Source of the DNA: Pseudoruegeria sp. SHC-113
Lineage (GTDB): Bacteria > Pseudomonadota > Alphaproteobacteria > Rhodobacterales > Rhodobacteraceae
Length of the DNA: 64,000 nucleotides
NCBI RefSeq assembly: GCF_025376885.1
Contig: NZ_JAHUBR010000001.1
Coordinates: 248,001-312,000 of the forward strand
Direction of reading: 5' to 3'
The notes under the pieces are model-generated. The model saw only the letters and a list, made by a program, of their open reading frames with translations. It was not told the origin of the DNA and ran no database searches. The number at the start of each line of letters is the position of its first letter. Positions within the stretch are counted from its first letter, which is position 1. This document shows, piece by piece, positions 8,975-18,113 of the stretch. The translations under genes and the position numbers were made by a program.

Positions 8975-10513
8975 ATGCTGATGCACGCAGAGACCGCCGC
9001 GAAAGCCGCCCCGGCCACAGCGCCCGACCCGGCACCGATCCTCGCCCTTGAGAAGATCACCAAGACCTTCCCGGGCGTGAAGGCGCTGTCGGAGGTCGAC
9101 CTTCGGCTCTATCCCGGCCAGGTGACGGCCTTGATCGGGGAAAACGGGGCCGGCAAATCGACCGTGGTGAAGACGCTGACCGGGATCTACCAGCCCGATG
9201 GCGGCGAGATCCTCGTGGATGGCATCCCCCACCGTTTCGCCACGGCGCAAGATGCGGCCGCCGCCGGGATCACCGCGATCCATCAGGAGACCGTGCTCTT
9301 TGATGAGCTGTCGGTGGCCGAAAACATCTTTCTCGGCCATGCCCCGCGCGGCCGGTTCGGGCTGATCGACTGGGCCGAGATGCAGCGCCGCGCGGCGGAG
9401 ATCCTGGACGGCATCGGGGCGCAGATCGATCCCAAGGTCCGCCTGCGCGATCTCGGCATCGCCAACCGCCACTTGGTGGCCATCGCCCGAGCGCTCTCGA
9501 TCGATGCGCGCGTGGTGATCATGGACGAACCCACCGCCGCGCTCTCGCACAAGGAAATCGAGGAGCTTTACGAGCTTGTCGAAAGCCTGAAGGCCAAGGG
9601 CAAGGCGATCCTCTTCATCTCGCATAAATTCGACGAGATCTTCCGCATCGCGGACCGGTTCACCGTGTTCCGGGACGGCCAGTTCGTAGGCGACGGCCGC
9701 ATCGCCGACATCACCGAGTCCGACCTTGTGAAGATGATGGTCGGCCGGGACGTGAGCCAGATCTTCCCTGCGCGCGAAAGCCATATCGGCGACGAGGTGC
9801 TGCAGGTTGTCGGCTACGATCATCCCACCGAATTTGCCGATATCGGCTTCACCCTGCGCCGGGGTGAGATCCTTGGCTTCTACGGGCTTGTCGGGGCCGG
9901 GCGCTCGGAATTCATGCAGGCCCTCTTCGGCATCACGAAGCCCAGCAAGGGCATCACCAAGATCGATGGCACGCTTTCGGCCATCCGCTCACCGGCGGAT
10001 GCGATTGAAAACGGCATCGTCTATGTGCCCGAGGATCGCGGCCGGCAAGGGGCGATCACGGATCTGCCGATCTTCCAGAACGTCACGCTGCCCTCGTTGA
10101 AACGGACCTCGAAAAACGGCTTCCTGCAGCTCGCCGAGGAGTTCCGCCTGACGCGTGAATACACCAGCCGCCTCGATCTGCGCGCCGCCTCGCTCGATGC
10201 CAACGTGGGCACGCTTTCGGGCGGCAACCAGCAGAAGGTGGTGATCGCGAAATGGCTCGCCACCCAGCCCAAGGTGATCATCCTCGATGAGCCCACCAAG
10301 GGGATCGACATCGGCTCCAAGGCCGCCGTGCATGAATTCATGGCCGAACTGGCCGCGCAGGGGCTGGCGGTGATCATGGTCTCCTCCGAAATCCCGGAGA
10401 TCCTCGGCATGTCCGACCGCGTGATCGTGATGCGCGAAGGGCGCATCGCGGCGGAGCTTGCGGGCGAGGATCTGGCCCCGGAAACGCTTGTCCGCCACGC
10501 GGCGGGGATCTGA
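8975..10513 (+). CDS. rhaT: rhamnose ABC transporter ATP-binding protein, two ABC domains
   Basis: 512 residues with two fused nucleotide-binding domains, as in RbsA/XylG. The first has Walker A GENGAGKST and Walker B VVIMDEPT, but its signature region LGIANRHLVAIARAL departs from LSGGQ. The second has the degenerate Walker A GLVGAGRSE, usual for this family, with a good LSGGNQQK signature and VIILDEPT. It powers rhamnose uptake at the inner membrane with RhaP and RhaQ. ATG 8975 is chosen; ATG 8981 and GTG 8942 are in frame, and no ribosome binding site decides strongly. Lies between rhaS and rhaP in operon order. Confidence 0.93.
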   Translation: MLMHAETAAKAAPATAPDPAPILALEKITKTFPGVKALSEVDLRLYPGQVTALIGENGAGKSTVVKTLTGIYQPDGGEILVDGIPHRFATAQDAAAAGITAIHQETVLFDELSVAENIFLGHAPRGRFGLIDWAEMQRRAAEILDGIGAQIDPKVRLRDLGIANRHLVAIARALSIDARVVIMDEPTAALSHKEIEELYELVESLKAKGKAILFISHKFDEIFRIADRFTVFRDGQFVGDGRIADITESDLVKMMVGRDVSQIFPARESHIGDEVLQVVGYDHPTEFADIGFTLRRGEILGFYGLVGAGRSEFMQALFGITKPSKGITKIDGTLSAIRSPADAIENGIVYVPEDRGRQGAITDLPIFQNVTLPSLKRTSKNGFLQLAEEFRLTREYTSRLDLRAASLDANVGTLSGGNQQKVVIAKWLATQPKVIILDEPTKGIDIGSKAAVHEFMAELAAQGLAVIMVSSEIPEILGMSDRVIVMREGRIAAELAGEDLAPETLVRHAAGI

Positions 10514-10527
10514 GAAAGGCTCTAACC

Positions 10528-11511
10528 ATGCTCAAACGCCTTCTGGCTTCCCGCGAAATGCTGCTCTTCGGCGCGATTGCCGCGCTGCTCGTGCTGATCG
10601 CCACCCGCTTTCCGGGCTTCGTTGCGCCCTCCAATCTGGCTGGCGTTTTCAATGACACCGCGCCGCTGATCCTGCTGGCCATCGGCCAGATGATCGTGAT
10701 CCTCACCCGCTGCATCGATCTGTCGGTGGCGGCGAACCTCGCACTTACAGGTATGGTCGTGGCGATGCTCAACGTCGCCGCGCCGGGGCTGCCCATCGTG
10801 GTGATCCTGATCGTGGCAATCCTGTTGGGCACGCTTCTGGGCATGGTGAACGGGCTCCTTGTCTGGAAGCTCGACATCCCGCCCATCGTGGTGACGCTGG
10901 GCACGATGACGATCTTCCGTGGCATCATCTTCCTGATTTCTGACGGTAAATGGGTCAACAGCCATGAGATGAGCGCCGCCTTCAAGGCGCTGCCTCGGGC
11001 CGAGGTGCTTGGCCTGCCCGTGCTGAGCTGGATCGCCATCGCCGCCGTGCTGATCTTCGCCCTTGTGATGCGCCGCACCACTTTGGGCCGGGCCTTCTAC
11101 GCCGTGGGCGGTAGCCCCCATTCGGCCACCTACACCGGCATCAACGTGGGCCGCACGCAGTTCTGGGCTTTCACCATCTCCGGCGCGCTGGCCGGGCTGA
11201 CGGGCTACCTCTGGGTCTCGCGCTACGCGGTGGCCTATGTGGACATCGCTGGCGGCTTCGAGCTGGACGTGGTGGCGGCCTGCGTGATCGGCGGAGTGTC
11301 GATTGCAGGCGGAATAGGCTCTGTTGCAGGCGCTTTGCTGGGCGCGCTCTTCCTTGGGGTGATCAAGAACGCCCTGCCCGTCGTCGACATTTCCCCCTTC
11401 TGGCAACTCGCCATCTCCGGCAGCGCCATCATCATCGCCGTGGCGGTGAATGCCCGCGCCAACCGTGAGAAGGGCCGGATCATCCTCAAATCCGCGGAGC
11501 ACGCCGCATGA
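10528..11511 (+). CDS. rhaP: rhamnose ABC transporter permease
   Basis: 327 residues, nearly all in hydrophobic segments, a permease of the RbsC/BPD_transp_2 family. The characteristic region GQMIVILTRCIDLSVAANLALTG is present (shown in part as CIDLSV), followed by the cytoplasmic coupling stretch VGRTQFWAF and IGGVSIAGGIGSVAG. It starts 14 bases after rhaT and overlaps rhaQ by 4 bases (ATGA), so RhaP and RhaQ are likely made in equal amounts and form the heterodimeric pore for rhamnose. Confidence 0.93.
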   Translation: MLKRLLASREMLLFGAIAALLVLIATRFPGFVAPSNLAGVFNDTAPLILLAIGQMIVILTRCIDLSVAANLALTGMVVAMLNVAAPGLPIVVILIVAILLGTLLGMVNGLLVWKLDIPPIVVTLGTMTIFRGIIFLISDGKWVNSHEMSAAFKALPRAEVLGLPVLSWIAIAAVLIFALVMRRTTLGRAFYAVGGSPHSATYTGINVGRTQFWAFTISGALAGLTGYLWVSRYAVAYVDIAGGFELDVVAACVIGGVSIAGGIGSVAGALLGALFLGVIKNALPVVDISPFWQLAISGSAIIIAVAVNARANREKGRIILKSAEHAA

Positions 11512-12491
11512 GCACCACCGACCGTTTCATCCCCGACCGCCTGCAAAGCCCGCTAGAGCGCCGCCTGAAAAGCTGGGAAAGCCTGCTGCTGCTCGTCGCC
11601 ATCGCGATCTTCATCGCCAACAGCTTTGCCTCACCGTACTTCCTCAACGCCTGGAACCTCTCGGACGCGACCTTCAACTTCACCGAGAAGGCGATGATCG
11701 CCTTCGCCATGGCGTTGCTGATCATCTCTGGCGAGATCGATCTGTCCGTGGCCTCGATCATCGCGCTGGCCTCCACGGCCATGGGCGCGGCTGTCCAACT
11801 GGGGGCGGGCACCCCGGTGCTGATCCTCGTGGGCCTTGGCACGGGCTTGCTGTGCGGCGCGTTCAACGGCTTTCTCGTCACCCGCATGGGGCTGCCCTCC
11901 ATCGTGGTGACTATCGGCACCATGAGCCTGTTTCGCGGCATCAGCTACATCGTGCTCGGTGATCAGGCCTTCCGCGGCTACCCGGCGGATTTCGCCTTCT
12001 TCGGGCAGGGCTACGTGTTCTGGGTGATCTCTTTCGAGTTCGTACTCTTCGCCCTGCTTGCCGTGATCTACGGCGTGCTGCTGCACAAAACGAACTTCGG
12101 CCGCGCCGTTTATGCCATCGGCAACAACCCGACGGGCGCGCTTTTCTCCGGGATCCGCGTGGCGCGGGTGAAATTCATCCTCTTCCTGCTCACCGGCCTG
12201 ATGGCGGGCGTCGCGGCGATCTGCCTGACCTCGCGGCTCGGCTCCACCCGCCCTTCCATCGCCTTCGGCTGGGAACTTGAGGTGGTGACGATGGTGGTGC
12301 TCGGCGGCGTGAACATCCTTGGCGGCTCCGGCTCCATCCCCGGCGTGGTGATCGCGGCCTTCGTGATGGGGCTCGTCACCTTCGGGCTTGGCCTGCTGAA
12401 CGTGCCGGGTATCGTGATGTCCATCGTCATCGGGGCGCTGCTGATCGGGGTGATCGCCCTGCCGCGGCTCTGGAAGATGTGGAGGGGCTGA
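11508..12491 (+). CDS. rhaQ: rhamnose ABC transporter permease
   Basis: 327 residues, polytopic, homologous to RhaP and sharing the [12 protein letters not shown] signature and the [14 protein letters not shown] motif of the RbsC permease family. It has a longer hydrophilic N terminus than RhaP. The start overlaps the rhaP stop (ATGA) and its stop overlaps the rhaM start (TGATG), giving a chain of coupled genes. It forms the second half of the inner-membrane channel. Confidence 0.93.
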   Translation: MSTTDRFIPDRLQSPLERRLKSWESLLLLVAIAIFIANSFASPYFLNAWNLSDATFNFTEKAMIAFAMALLIISGEIDLSVASIIALASTAMGAAVQLGAGTPVLILVGLGTGLLCGAFNGFLVTRMGLPSIVVTIGTMSLFRGISYIVLGDQAFRGYPADFAFFGQGYVFWVISFEFVLFALLAVIYGVLLHKTNFGRAVYAIGNNPTGALFSGIRVARVKFILFLLTGLMAGVAAICLTSRLGSTRPSIAFGWELEVVTMVVLGGVNILGGSGSIPGVVIAAFVMGLVTFGLGLLNVPGIVMSIVIGALLIGVIALPRLWKMWRG

Positions 12492-12805
12492 TGGAGAAAT
12501 TTGCCTTTCGGATGCGGCTCAATCCGGGCTGCGAGGTCGAATACAAGAAACGCCACGACGAGATCTGGCCCGAACTCGTGGCGCTGCTGCAGGAGGCTGG
12601 CATCTCGGACTACTCGATCCATCTGGATGAAGAAACCGGCCTTCTGTTCGGCGTGCTCTGGCGGGAAGGCAGCCACGGGATGGACGCGCTACCCGATCAT
12701 CCTGTGATGCAGCGTTGGTGGGCGCATATGGCGGACCTCATGGAGGTGAAGCCGGATAATGAGCCCGTCGCCGTGCCGCTTCCTACCGTCTTTCACATGC
12801 GCTGA
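12491..12805 (+). CDS. rhaM: L-rhamnose mutarotase
   Basis: 104 residues, exactly the usual length of the RhaM/RhaU family (called RhaU in Rhizobium leguminosarum). It interconverts alpha and beta anomers of L-rhamnose in the cytoplasm. The family pattern [20 protein letters not shown] at the N terminus contains the conserved Tyr-Lys-x-x-His region, and the C terminus has [12 protein letters not shown] with the tryptophan pair expected in the sugar pocket. The start codon shares a base with the rhaQ stop; the upstream in-frame ATG at 12479 is less likely. It feeds RhaI, which prefers one anomer. Confidence 0.95.
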   Translation: MEKFAFRMRLNPGCEVEYKKRHDEIWPELVALLQEAGISDYSIHLDEETGLLFGVLWREGSHGMDALPDHPVMQRWWAHMADLMEVKPDNEPVAVPLPTVFHMR

Positions 12806-12814
12806 GGGGCCGGG

Positions 12815-14185
12815 ATGGCTGGAAACGTCGCCGTCATCGACATCGGCAAGACAAATGCCAAGCTCGCACTGGTGCGCCGCAGCGATCTGGCCGAGATCGC
12901 CGTGCTCAAGCGGCCCAACACGGTGCTGCAAGGCGCGCCCTATCCGCATTTCGACGTCGACGGGCATTGGGAATTCATCCTCGCAGGCCTCGCGGCGTTT
13001 CAGGCCGACCATGGCGTCAGCGCGATCTCCATCACGACCCACGGCGCCTGCGCGGCGCTGCTAGCGGCGGATGGTCGCCTCGCCGCGCCGATCCTCGATT
13101 ACGAGCACACCGTGCCGGACGATCTGGCCAAGGAGTATGACGCGATCCGCCCGAATTTCGCCGAGACAGGCTCGCCCCGGCTTGGCATGGGGCTCAACAT
13201 CGGGGCGCAGCTTTTCTGGCAGTTTGCGCAGGATCAGAGCCTGAAATCGCGCGTTGTGCAGATCGTGACCTACCCGCAGTACTGGGGCCACCGGCTCACC
13301 GGCGTGGCCGCGACGGATGTGACCTCGCTGGGGTGCCACACGGATCTCTGGGCCCCGCGCGAGGGCGGGTTTTCCTCGCTCGTGGCGCGGCTGGGGCTTG
13401 AAGGCAAGATTGCCCCGCCGCGCAAGCCGAGCGATGTTCTGGGGCCGATCCTGCCTGCGATTGCTGCCCGCACCGGCCTTTCGCCCGAAACGCCTGTGCT
13501 GTGCGGGATTCATGATTCCAACGCCTCTCTGCTGCCCCATGTACTGCGGCAGGACGCGCCTTTCGGCGTGGTCAGCACCGGCACATGGGTGATCGCCATG
13601 GCCATGGGCGGCACGCAGCTGCCGCTGGATGCCAGCCGCGACATGCTGATCAACGTCAACGCATTCGGCGACCCGGTGCCTTCGGCCCGTTTCATGGGGG
13701 GCCGCGAGCATGATCTGGCTTTGCAGGGCCACAGAGTGGCGGCGGATGACGCCACCATCGCGCGCGTGCTGAACAGCGGGGTGATGCTGCTGCCAGCGCT
13801 GGCCCCCGAAAGCGGCATCTTCCGGGGCCACACGGCCCGTTGGATCGGAGAGGAACCCGCCATCGGCACGCCGGAGCGCACGGCGGCTGTCGGGCTCTAC
13901 CTCGCTCTTGTCACCGCGCGCTGCCTGCAGGGCATCGGGCAGGAGGGGCCAGTGATCGTGGAAGGGCCTTTCGGAAGGAACAGAGCCTTTTTGCAGATGC
14001 TTTCAGCGCTAAGGCCCGGGCCTGTGTTCACCTCGACGGGCCAGACAGGCACCAGCGAAGGCGCGGCGCTTCTCTGGGGGCAGGGCGTTCCGGAGCAGGC
14101 ATTGGAGCCAGCGCCCACGCCTGCTCCGGAACACGAAGACGCCTTCCGACCCTATGCAAAAGCTTGGGGCGACCACCTGACCTGA
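12815..14185 (+). CDS. rhaK: rhamnulokinase (FGGY family)
   Basis: 456 residues of the FGGY carbohydrate kinase family. The N-terminal phosphate loop reads DIGKTNAKLALV, the ATPase-core region VSTGTWVIAMAMGG marks the second half, and VEGPFGRN replaces the usual C-terminal glycine motif. It phosphorylates L-rhamnulose at O1. In Rhizobium leguminosarum RhaK is also needed for transport by RhaSTPQ, a role that would fit its co-transcription with the transporter. Last gene of the rightward operon; a strong terminator follows. Confidence 0.93.
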   Translation: MAGNVAVIDIGKTNAKLALVRRSDLAEIAVLKRPNTVLQGAPYPHFDVDGHWEFILAGLAAFQADHGVSAISITTHGACAALLAADGRLAAPILDYEHTVPDDLAKEYDAIRPNFAETGSPRLGMGLNIGAQLFWQFAQDQSLKSRVVQIVTYPQYWGHRLTGVAATDVTSLGCHTDLWAPREGGFSSLVARLGLEGKIAPPRKPSDVLGPILPAIAARTGLSPETPVLCGIHDSNASLLPHVLRQDAPFGVVSTGTWVIAMAMGGTQLPLDASRDMLINVNAFGDPVPSARFMGGREHDLALQGHRVAADDATIARVLNSGVMLLPALAPESGIFRGHTARWIGEEPAIGTPERTAAVGLYLALVTARCLQGIGQEGPVIVEGPFGRNRAFLQMLSALRPGPVFTSTGQTGTSEGAALLWGQGVPEQALEPAPTPAPEHEDAFRPYAKAWGDHLT

Positions 14186-14239
14186 AACGCGTCTTGGGGC
14201 CAGATGGTCTGGCTCTCAGCCACTGCTGCCTCCAAAGAC

Positions 14240-14280
14240 ACAAACGCCCTGAAAACCGAAGTTTTCAGGGCGTTTGTTTT
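14240..14280. terminator. bidirectional intrinsic terminator after rhaK
   Basis: ACAAACGCCCTGAAAAC (14240-14256) pairs perfectly with GTTTTCAGGGCGTTTGT (14261-14277) around a four-base loop, followed by TTT. It ends the rha operon and, read on the minus strand, can also end the tRNA-Leu transcript. Confidence 0.9.
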
Positions 14281-14281
14281 A

Positions 14282-14368
14282 TGGTGCCCAGGAGAGGACT
14301 CGAACCTCCACGTCCATACGGACACTAGCACCTGAAGCTAGCGCGTCTACCAGTTCCGCCACCTGGGC
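14282..14368 (-). tRNA. tRNA-Leu, anticodon CAG
   Basis: 87 nt including an encoded CCA. Acceptor stem GCCCAGG with CCUGGGC, a 5-bp anticodon stem CUAGC/GCUAG around the loop UUCAGGU (anticodon CAG), a long class II variable arm and the T-loop GGTTCGAGTCC. It reads CUG leucine codons, the dominant Leu codon in this GC-rich genome. It lies opposite in strand to the neighbouring genes. Confidence 0.97.
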
Positions 14369-14553
14369 AGGTGTCGTGGAGGGCGATTTACGGGGATTGC
14401 CGGGGGGTGTCAACGCGATTCTCCGGGCGAAAATGAAAAAACTTTCACGGCCACTTTCTGCCATGCTCCGGCCCCTCGGACGGCGCGGCGTCATGAAGCT
14501 TGTCCGGCGTGGGGTAGGCCGCTATTTCTTTGCCAAACGGATCGGAGGGCCTC

Positions 14554-15537
14554 ATGGCGAAACTTGTCACCATCTACGGCGGATCGGGCTTTGTGGGCCG
14601 CTACATCGCGCAGCGCATGGCGCGGCAGGGCTGGCGGGTGCGGGTGGCTGTGCGCCGCCCCAACGAGGCGCTCTTCGTGAAGCCCTATGGCGCGGTCGGG
14701 CAGGTGGAGCCGGTGTTCTGCAACATTCGGGACGATGCTTCTGTGCGGCAGGCACTGCGGGGCGCGGATGCGGTGGTCAACTGTGTCGGCATCCTGAATG
14801 AAACCGGCAAAAACAAGTTCGACAGCATTCAGGCCGAAGGGGCCGGGCGCATAGCCCGCGTGGCAGCCGAGGAGGGCATCACCACGATGGTGCAGCTCTC
14901 CGCGATCGGCGCGGATGCCGAGAGCGAAAGTGCCTATTCCCGCACCAAGGCTGCCGGCGAGGCTGCCGTGCTCAAGCACCAGCCCAATGCGGTGATCCTG
15001 CGTCCCTCGGTGATTTTCGGCCCGGAAGATGGGTTCTTCAACCGTTTCGCCTCCATGGCGCGGCTTGGGCCAATCCTGCCGCTTGTGGGCGGTGAGACGC
15101 GTTTTCAGCCGGTCTACGTGGACGATGTGGCCGCCGCCGCCGAGAAGGCGCTCACCGGCGCTGCCGCGCCCGGCATCTACGAGCTGGGCGGGCCGGAAGC
15201 CGCGACGATGCGCAAGCTGATGGAGGACATGCTGAAGGTCATCCATCGCCGCCGGCTGATCATCAATCAGCCCTTCTGGGTGGGCCGGATCCTCGGCGGG
15301 ATCTTCGATATGTTGCAATTCGTGAGCTTCGGGATGTTCACCAATGGCATCCTCACCCGCGATCAGGTGAAGAACCTGCGGCTGGACAACGTGGTGTCTG
15401 AAGACGCGAAGGGCTTTGCCGATCTTGGGATAGAGCCGACGGCCTATGAGGCTGTGCTGCCGGAATACCTCTGGCGTTTCCGTCCGTCCGGCCAGTATGA
15501 CGCCATCAAGGATTCCGCCAAGAACCTGCGCGCCTGA
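14554..15537 (+). CDS. complex I NDUFA9-subunit-family NAD(P)-binding protein
   Basis: 327 residues, an atypical short-chain dehydrogenase with N-terminal Rossmann loop [12 protein letters not shown] and the [17 protein letters not shown] stretch characteristic of the NDUFA9/39-kDa subunit family. In mitochondria this protein stabilises complex I; alphaproteobacterial homologues are widespread and usually encoded away from the nuo genes. The C terminus has a hydrophobic stretch near residues 245-265 that may bind membrane. The start at 14554 has GGAGGGCC upstream. Whether it associates with NADH dehydrogenase in this organism is not shown by sequence. Confidence 0.88.
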   Translation: MAKLVTIYGGSGFVGRYIAQRMARQGWRVRVAVRRPNEALFVKPYGAVGQVEPVFCNIRDDASVRQALRGADAVVNCVGILNETGKNKFDSIQAEGAGRIARVAAEEGITTMVQLSAIGADAESESAYSRTKAAGEAAVLKHQPNAVILRPSVIFGPEDGFFNRFASMARLGPILPLVGGETRFQPVYVDDVAAAAEKALTGAAAPGIYELGGPEAATMRKLMEDMLKVIHRRRLIINQPFWVGRILGGIFDMLQFVSFGMFTNGILTRDQVKNLRLDNVVSEDAKGFADLGIEPTAYEAVLPEYLWRFRPSGQYDAIKDSAKNLRA

Positions 15538-15543
15538 TCGACG

Positions 15544-16347
15544 CTAGCTGTAGGCGATCCAGAGCAGGATCACGCCGAGGATCACCCGGTAGATCACATA
15601 GGGCGTGAAGCTCACCGAGCGCAGCAACCGCATCATCAGCGAAAGCGCGAGCAGGGCTGAGAGGAAGGCGAAGAGCGCCGCGATGGCGCCGTCGCGCGCG
15701 GCCTGTGCGTCGGCCTCGGCGATCACGCCGCCCGCGATGAAAATGCCCGAGGCGATGATGGTGGGGATCGACATCAGCATCGACAGCCGCGCCGCATCGC
15801 TGCGTTCGTAGCCCAAAGCTCGCGCGCCAGTGATCGCCGCGCCGGAGCGCGAGGTGCCGGGGATCAGCGCCAGCGCCTGCCAGAGCCCCATGATCACCGC
15901 ATCGCGCACGGACCAGTCTGCCCGTTCCTTGGTTTCCGGGCCCTTCTGGTCGAACCAATACAGCAGCAGGCCGAAGCCCAGCATCGTCCAGCCGATCACG
16001 GCGATGGAGCGCATCGCGTCATCAAGCCCGGTGAGCGCGAGGAAGAGGCCGAAGAGGATCACCGGAACCGTGGCCACGATCAGCAGGAAGGCGAGCCTTG
16101 CGCCATCGGTGTCGATCCGACCAGTGAGGAGCCGGGGCAGCCCGCCGAACATCAGCGCCACGTCGCGGCGGAAATAGAGCATCACGGCCGCCAGCGTGCC
16201 CACATGCACCGCGCCGTCGATCACCTGCCCCTGATCCGCGAGGCCCGTCAGGTTGGGCAAGAGAATCAGGTGCCCAGAAGAAGAAACCGGCAGGAACTCG
16301 GTGATTCCCTGAATGATGGCGATAAGCAGCAGATGAAAGAGCGACAT
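15544..16347 (-). CDS. uppP: undecaprenyl-diphosphate phosphatase
   Basis: 267 residues, a polytopic inner-membrane protein of the BacA/UppP family that dephosphorylates undecaprenyl diphosphate for reuse in peptidoglycan synthesis and contributes to bacitracin resistance. Both signature regions are present: E17-FLPVSSSGHL near the N terminus and PGTSRSGAAI near residue 167 with the catalytic Ser and Arg. Convergent with the NDUFA9-like gene, 6 bases between stops, with no obvious terminator. Confidence 0.96.
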   Translation of the reverse strand: MSLFHLLLIAIIQGITEFLPVSSSGHLILLPNLTGLADQGQVIDGAVHVGTLAAVMLYFRRDVALMFGGLPRLLTGRIDTDGARLAFLLIVATVPVILFGLFLALTGLDDAMRSIAVIGWTMLGFGLLLYWFDQKGPETKERADWSVRDAVIMGLWQALALIPGTSRSGAAITGARALGYERSDAARLSMLMSIPTIIASGIFIAGGVIAEADAQAARDGAIAALFAFLSALLALSLMMRLLRSVSFTPYVIYRVILGVILLWIAYS

Positions 16348-16571
16348 GGGCGTCCGGTGGCTAGGGTGGATCAGAGAATTCTATCTTATTTGGTTTCAAT
16401 AGGATAGGCGAAAGAAGGTAAATTAAACTGACCTAAAAGCACTATGAATCACTCTGCGCGGAAGCTACATCAAGGAAGAAATCGAAATAAAGGTCAGCAT
16501 TTCTGACTTTTCATTCCTTCAGACGCGCTGTAAGCAAGCGCTCCGAAGTCCAGTCTACAGAGAGTACAGCC

Positions 16572-18005
16572 ATGGCTAAGCAGCGAATGCTCCAGTTTGT
16601 AACGGTCGAGCGTGACATGCCCGAGAAGCGTGCCGCCGAAGTGCGCAACAAGGACTTCGACGAGATCTATCAGGAATACGCGGCGGCCAAGGCCGAAGAG
16701 CAGGCCTCGCGCTGTTCCCAATGCGGTGTGCCCTATTGTCAGAGCCACTGCCCGCTGCACAACAACATTCCCGACTGGCTGCGCTTGACAGCGGAAGGCC
16801 GCCTGCAGGAGGCCTATGAAGTCTCGCAGGCGACGAACACCTTTCCCGAGATCTGTGGCCGCATCTGCCCGCAGGATCGCCTCTGCGAAGGAAACTGCGT
16901 GATCGAGCAATCCGGCCACGGCACGGTGACGATCGGGTCCGTTGAGAAATACATCACCGATACCGCCTGGGAAAACGGCTGGGTGAAGCCGGTTGTTCCG
17001 GCGCGTGAGCGGGCCGAGAGCGTTGGCATTATCGGCGCTGGCCCCGGCGGCCTTGCGGCGGCGGATGCGCTGCGCCGTCAGGGCGTGCAGGTCACCGTCT
17101 ATGACCGCTACGACCGCGCCGGCGGACTGCTGACCTACGGCATCCCCGGCTTCAAGCTGGAAAAGCCCGTTGTCATGCAGCGGATCGAGCAGCTTGAGAA
17201 GGGCGGCGTTTCCTTCGTGCTGAACTGCAACGTGGGCGAAGACATCACCTTTGCCGAGATCCGTGAGAAGCATGATGCGGTGCTGATCGCCACGGGCGTG
17301 TATAAATCCCGCGATCTGGGTGGGCCGGGTGCCGGTGCCAAGGGCATCGTGAAGGCGCTCGATTACCTGACCGCCTCCAACCGCGCCTCTTTCGGCGACG
17401 TGGTGCCGGAGATCGACTCCGGTGAGCTTTATGCCGAGGGCAAGAATGTTGTCGTCATCGGTGGCGGCGATACCGCGATGGACTGTGTGCGCACCGCGAT
17501 CCGTCAGGGCGCGAAGAGCGTGAAATGCCTCTACCGTCGGGACCGCGCCAACATGCCGGGCTCCCAGCGCGAAGTGCAGAACGCCGAGGAAGAAGGCGTG
17601 AAGTTCGAGTGGCTCACGGCACCGAAAGGCTTCACCGGCGATGCCGTTGAGGGCGTGATGGTGCAGCGCATGCGCCTTGGCGCGCCGGATGCCTCTGGCC
17701 GCCGGTCGCCGGAAGCCATCGAGGGCGAAGACTACATCGAGTCCGCCGATCTGGTGATCAAGGCGCTGGGCTTCGAGCCGGAAGCGCTGCCGACGCTCTG
17801 GGGCGAAGAGGCGCTGGAAGTGACCCGCTGGGGCACCATCAAGGCCGATTTCCGCACCCACGAAACAAGCCTGCCGGGCGTTTACGCCGTGGGCGACATC
17901 GTGCGCGGGGCTTCGCTGGTCGTCTGGGCGATTGCCGATGGCCGCGAGGCTGCGGAGTCGATCCTCACGCATCTGAACGCCTCCGCCTCCGTGGCTGCCG
18001 AGTAA
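16572..18005 (+). CDS. gltD: glutamate synthase (NADPH) small subunit
   Basis: 477 residues, the beta subunit of bacterial glutamate synthase. It carries the N-terminal cysteine clusters CSQCGVPYCQSHCP and CGRICPQDRLCEGNC that hold two 4Fe-4S centres, an FAD-binding GAGPGGLAAAD loop, and an NADPH-binding GGGDTAMDCVRTA motif. It passes electrons from NADPH to the large subunit GltB. The 224-base upstream region is AT-rich and holds the probable promoter of the gltDB operon; no NtrC site is obvious. gltB follows after 108 bases. Confidence 0.97.
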   Translation: MAKQRMLQFVTVERDMPEKRAAEVRNKDFDEIYQEYAAAKAEEQASRCSQCGVPYCQSHCPLHNNIPDWLRLTAEGRLQEAYEVSQATNTFPEICGRICPQDRLCEGNCVIEQSGHGTVTIGSVEKYITDTAWENGWVKPVVPARERAESVGIIGAGPGGLAAADALRRQGVQVTVYDRYDRAGGLLTYGIPGFKLEKPVVMQRIEQLEKGGVSFVLNCNVGEDITFAEIREKHDAVLIATGVYKSRDLGGPGAGAKGIVKALDYLTASNRASFGDVVPEIDSGELYAEGKNVVVIGGGDTAMDCVRTAIRQGAKSVKCLYRRDRANMPGSQREVQNAEEEGVKFEWLTAPKGFTGDAVEGVMVQRMRLGAPDASGRRSPEAIEGEDYIESADLVIKALGFEPEALPTLWGEEALEVTRWGTIKADFRTHETSLPGVYAVGDIVRGASLVVWAIADGREAAESILTHLNASASVAAE

Positions 18006-18113
18006 GGCTGAGATCCGGGCTTGGGCGCGCAGGCGCGCCCGCCCCCTTCCAAGATTTTCCGGCGGGTTACAGGGCAGGGCCCGGACACGCCGCCGAGCGA
18101 AAGGTAAACGACC

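Noticed and set aside
7003-9063. A 686-codon minus-strand open frame across rhaR and rhaS
   Set aside because: Antisense shadow with low-complexity composition and no ribosome binding site; rhaR and rhaS are clear.
14282-14368. tRNA-Leu as an island insertion site flanking the rhamnose locus
   Set aside because: No integrase, no duplicated tRNA 3' end and no change in composition were found within the window.
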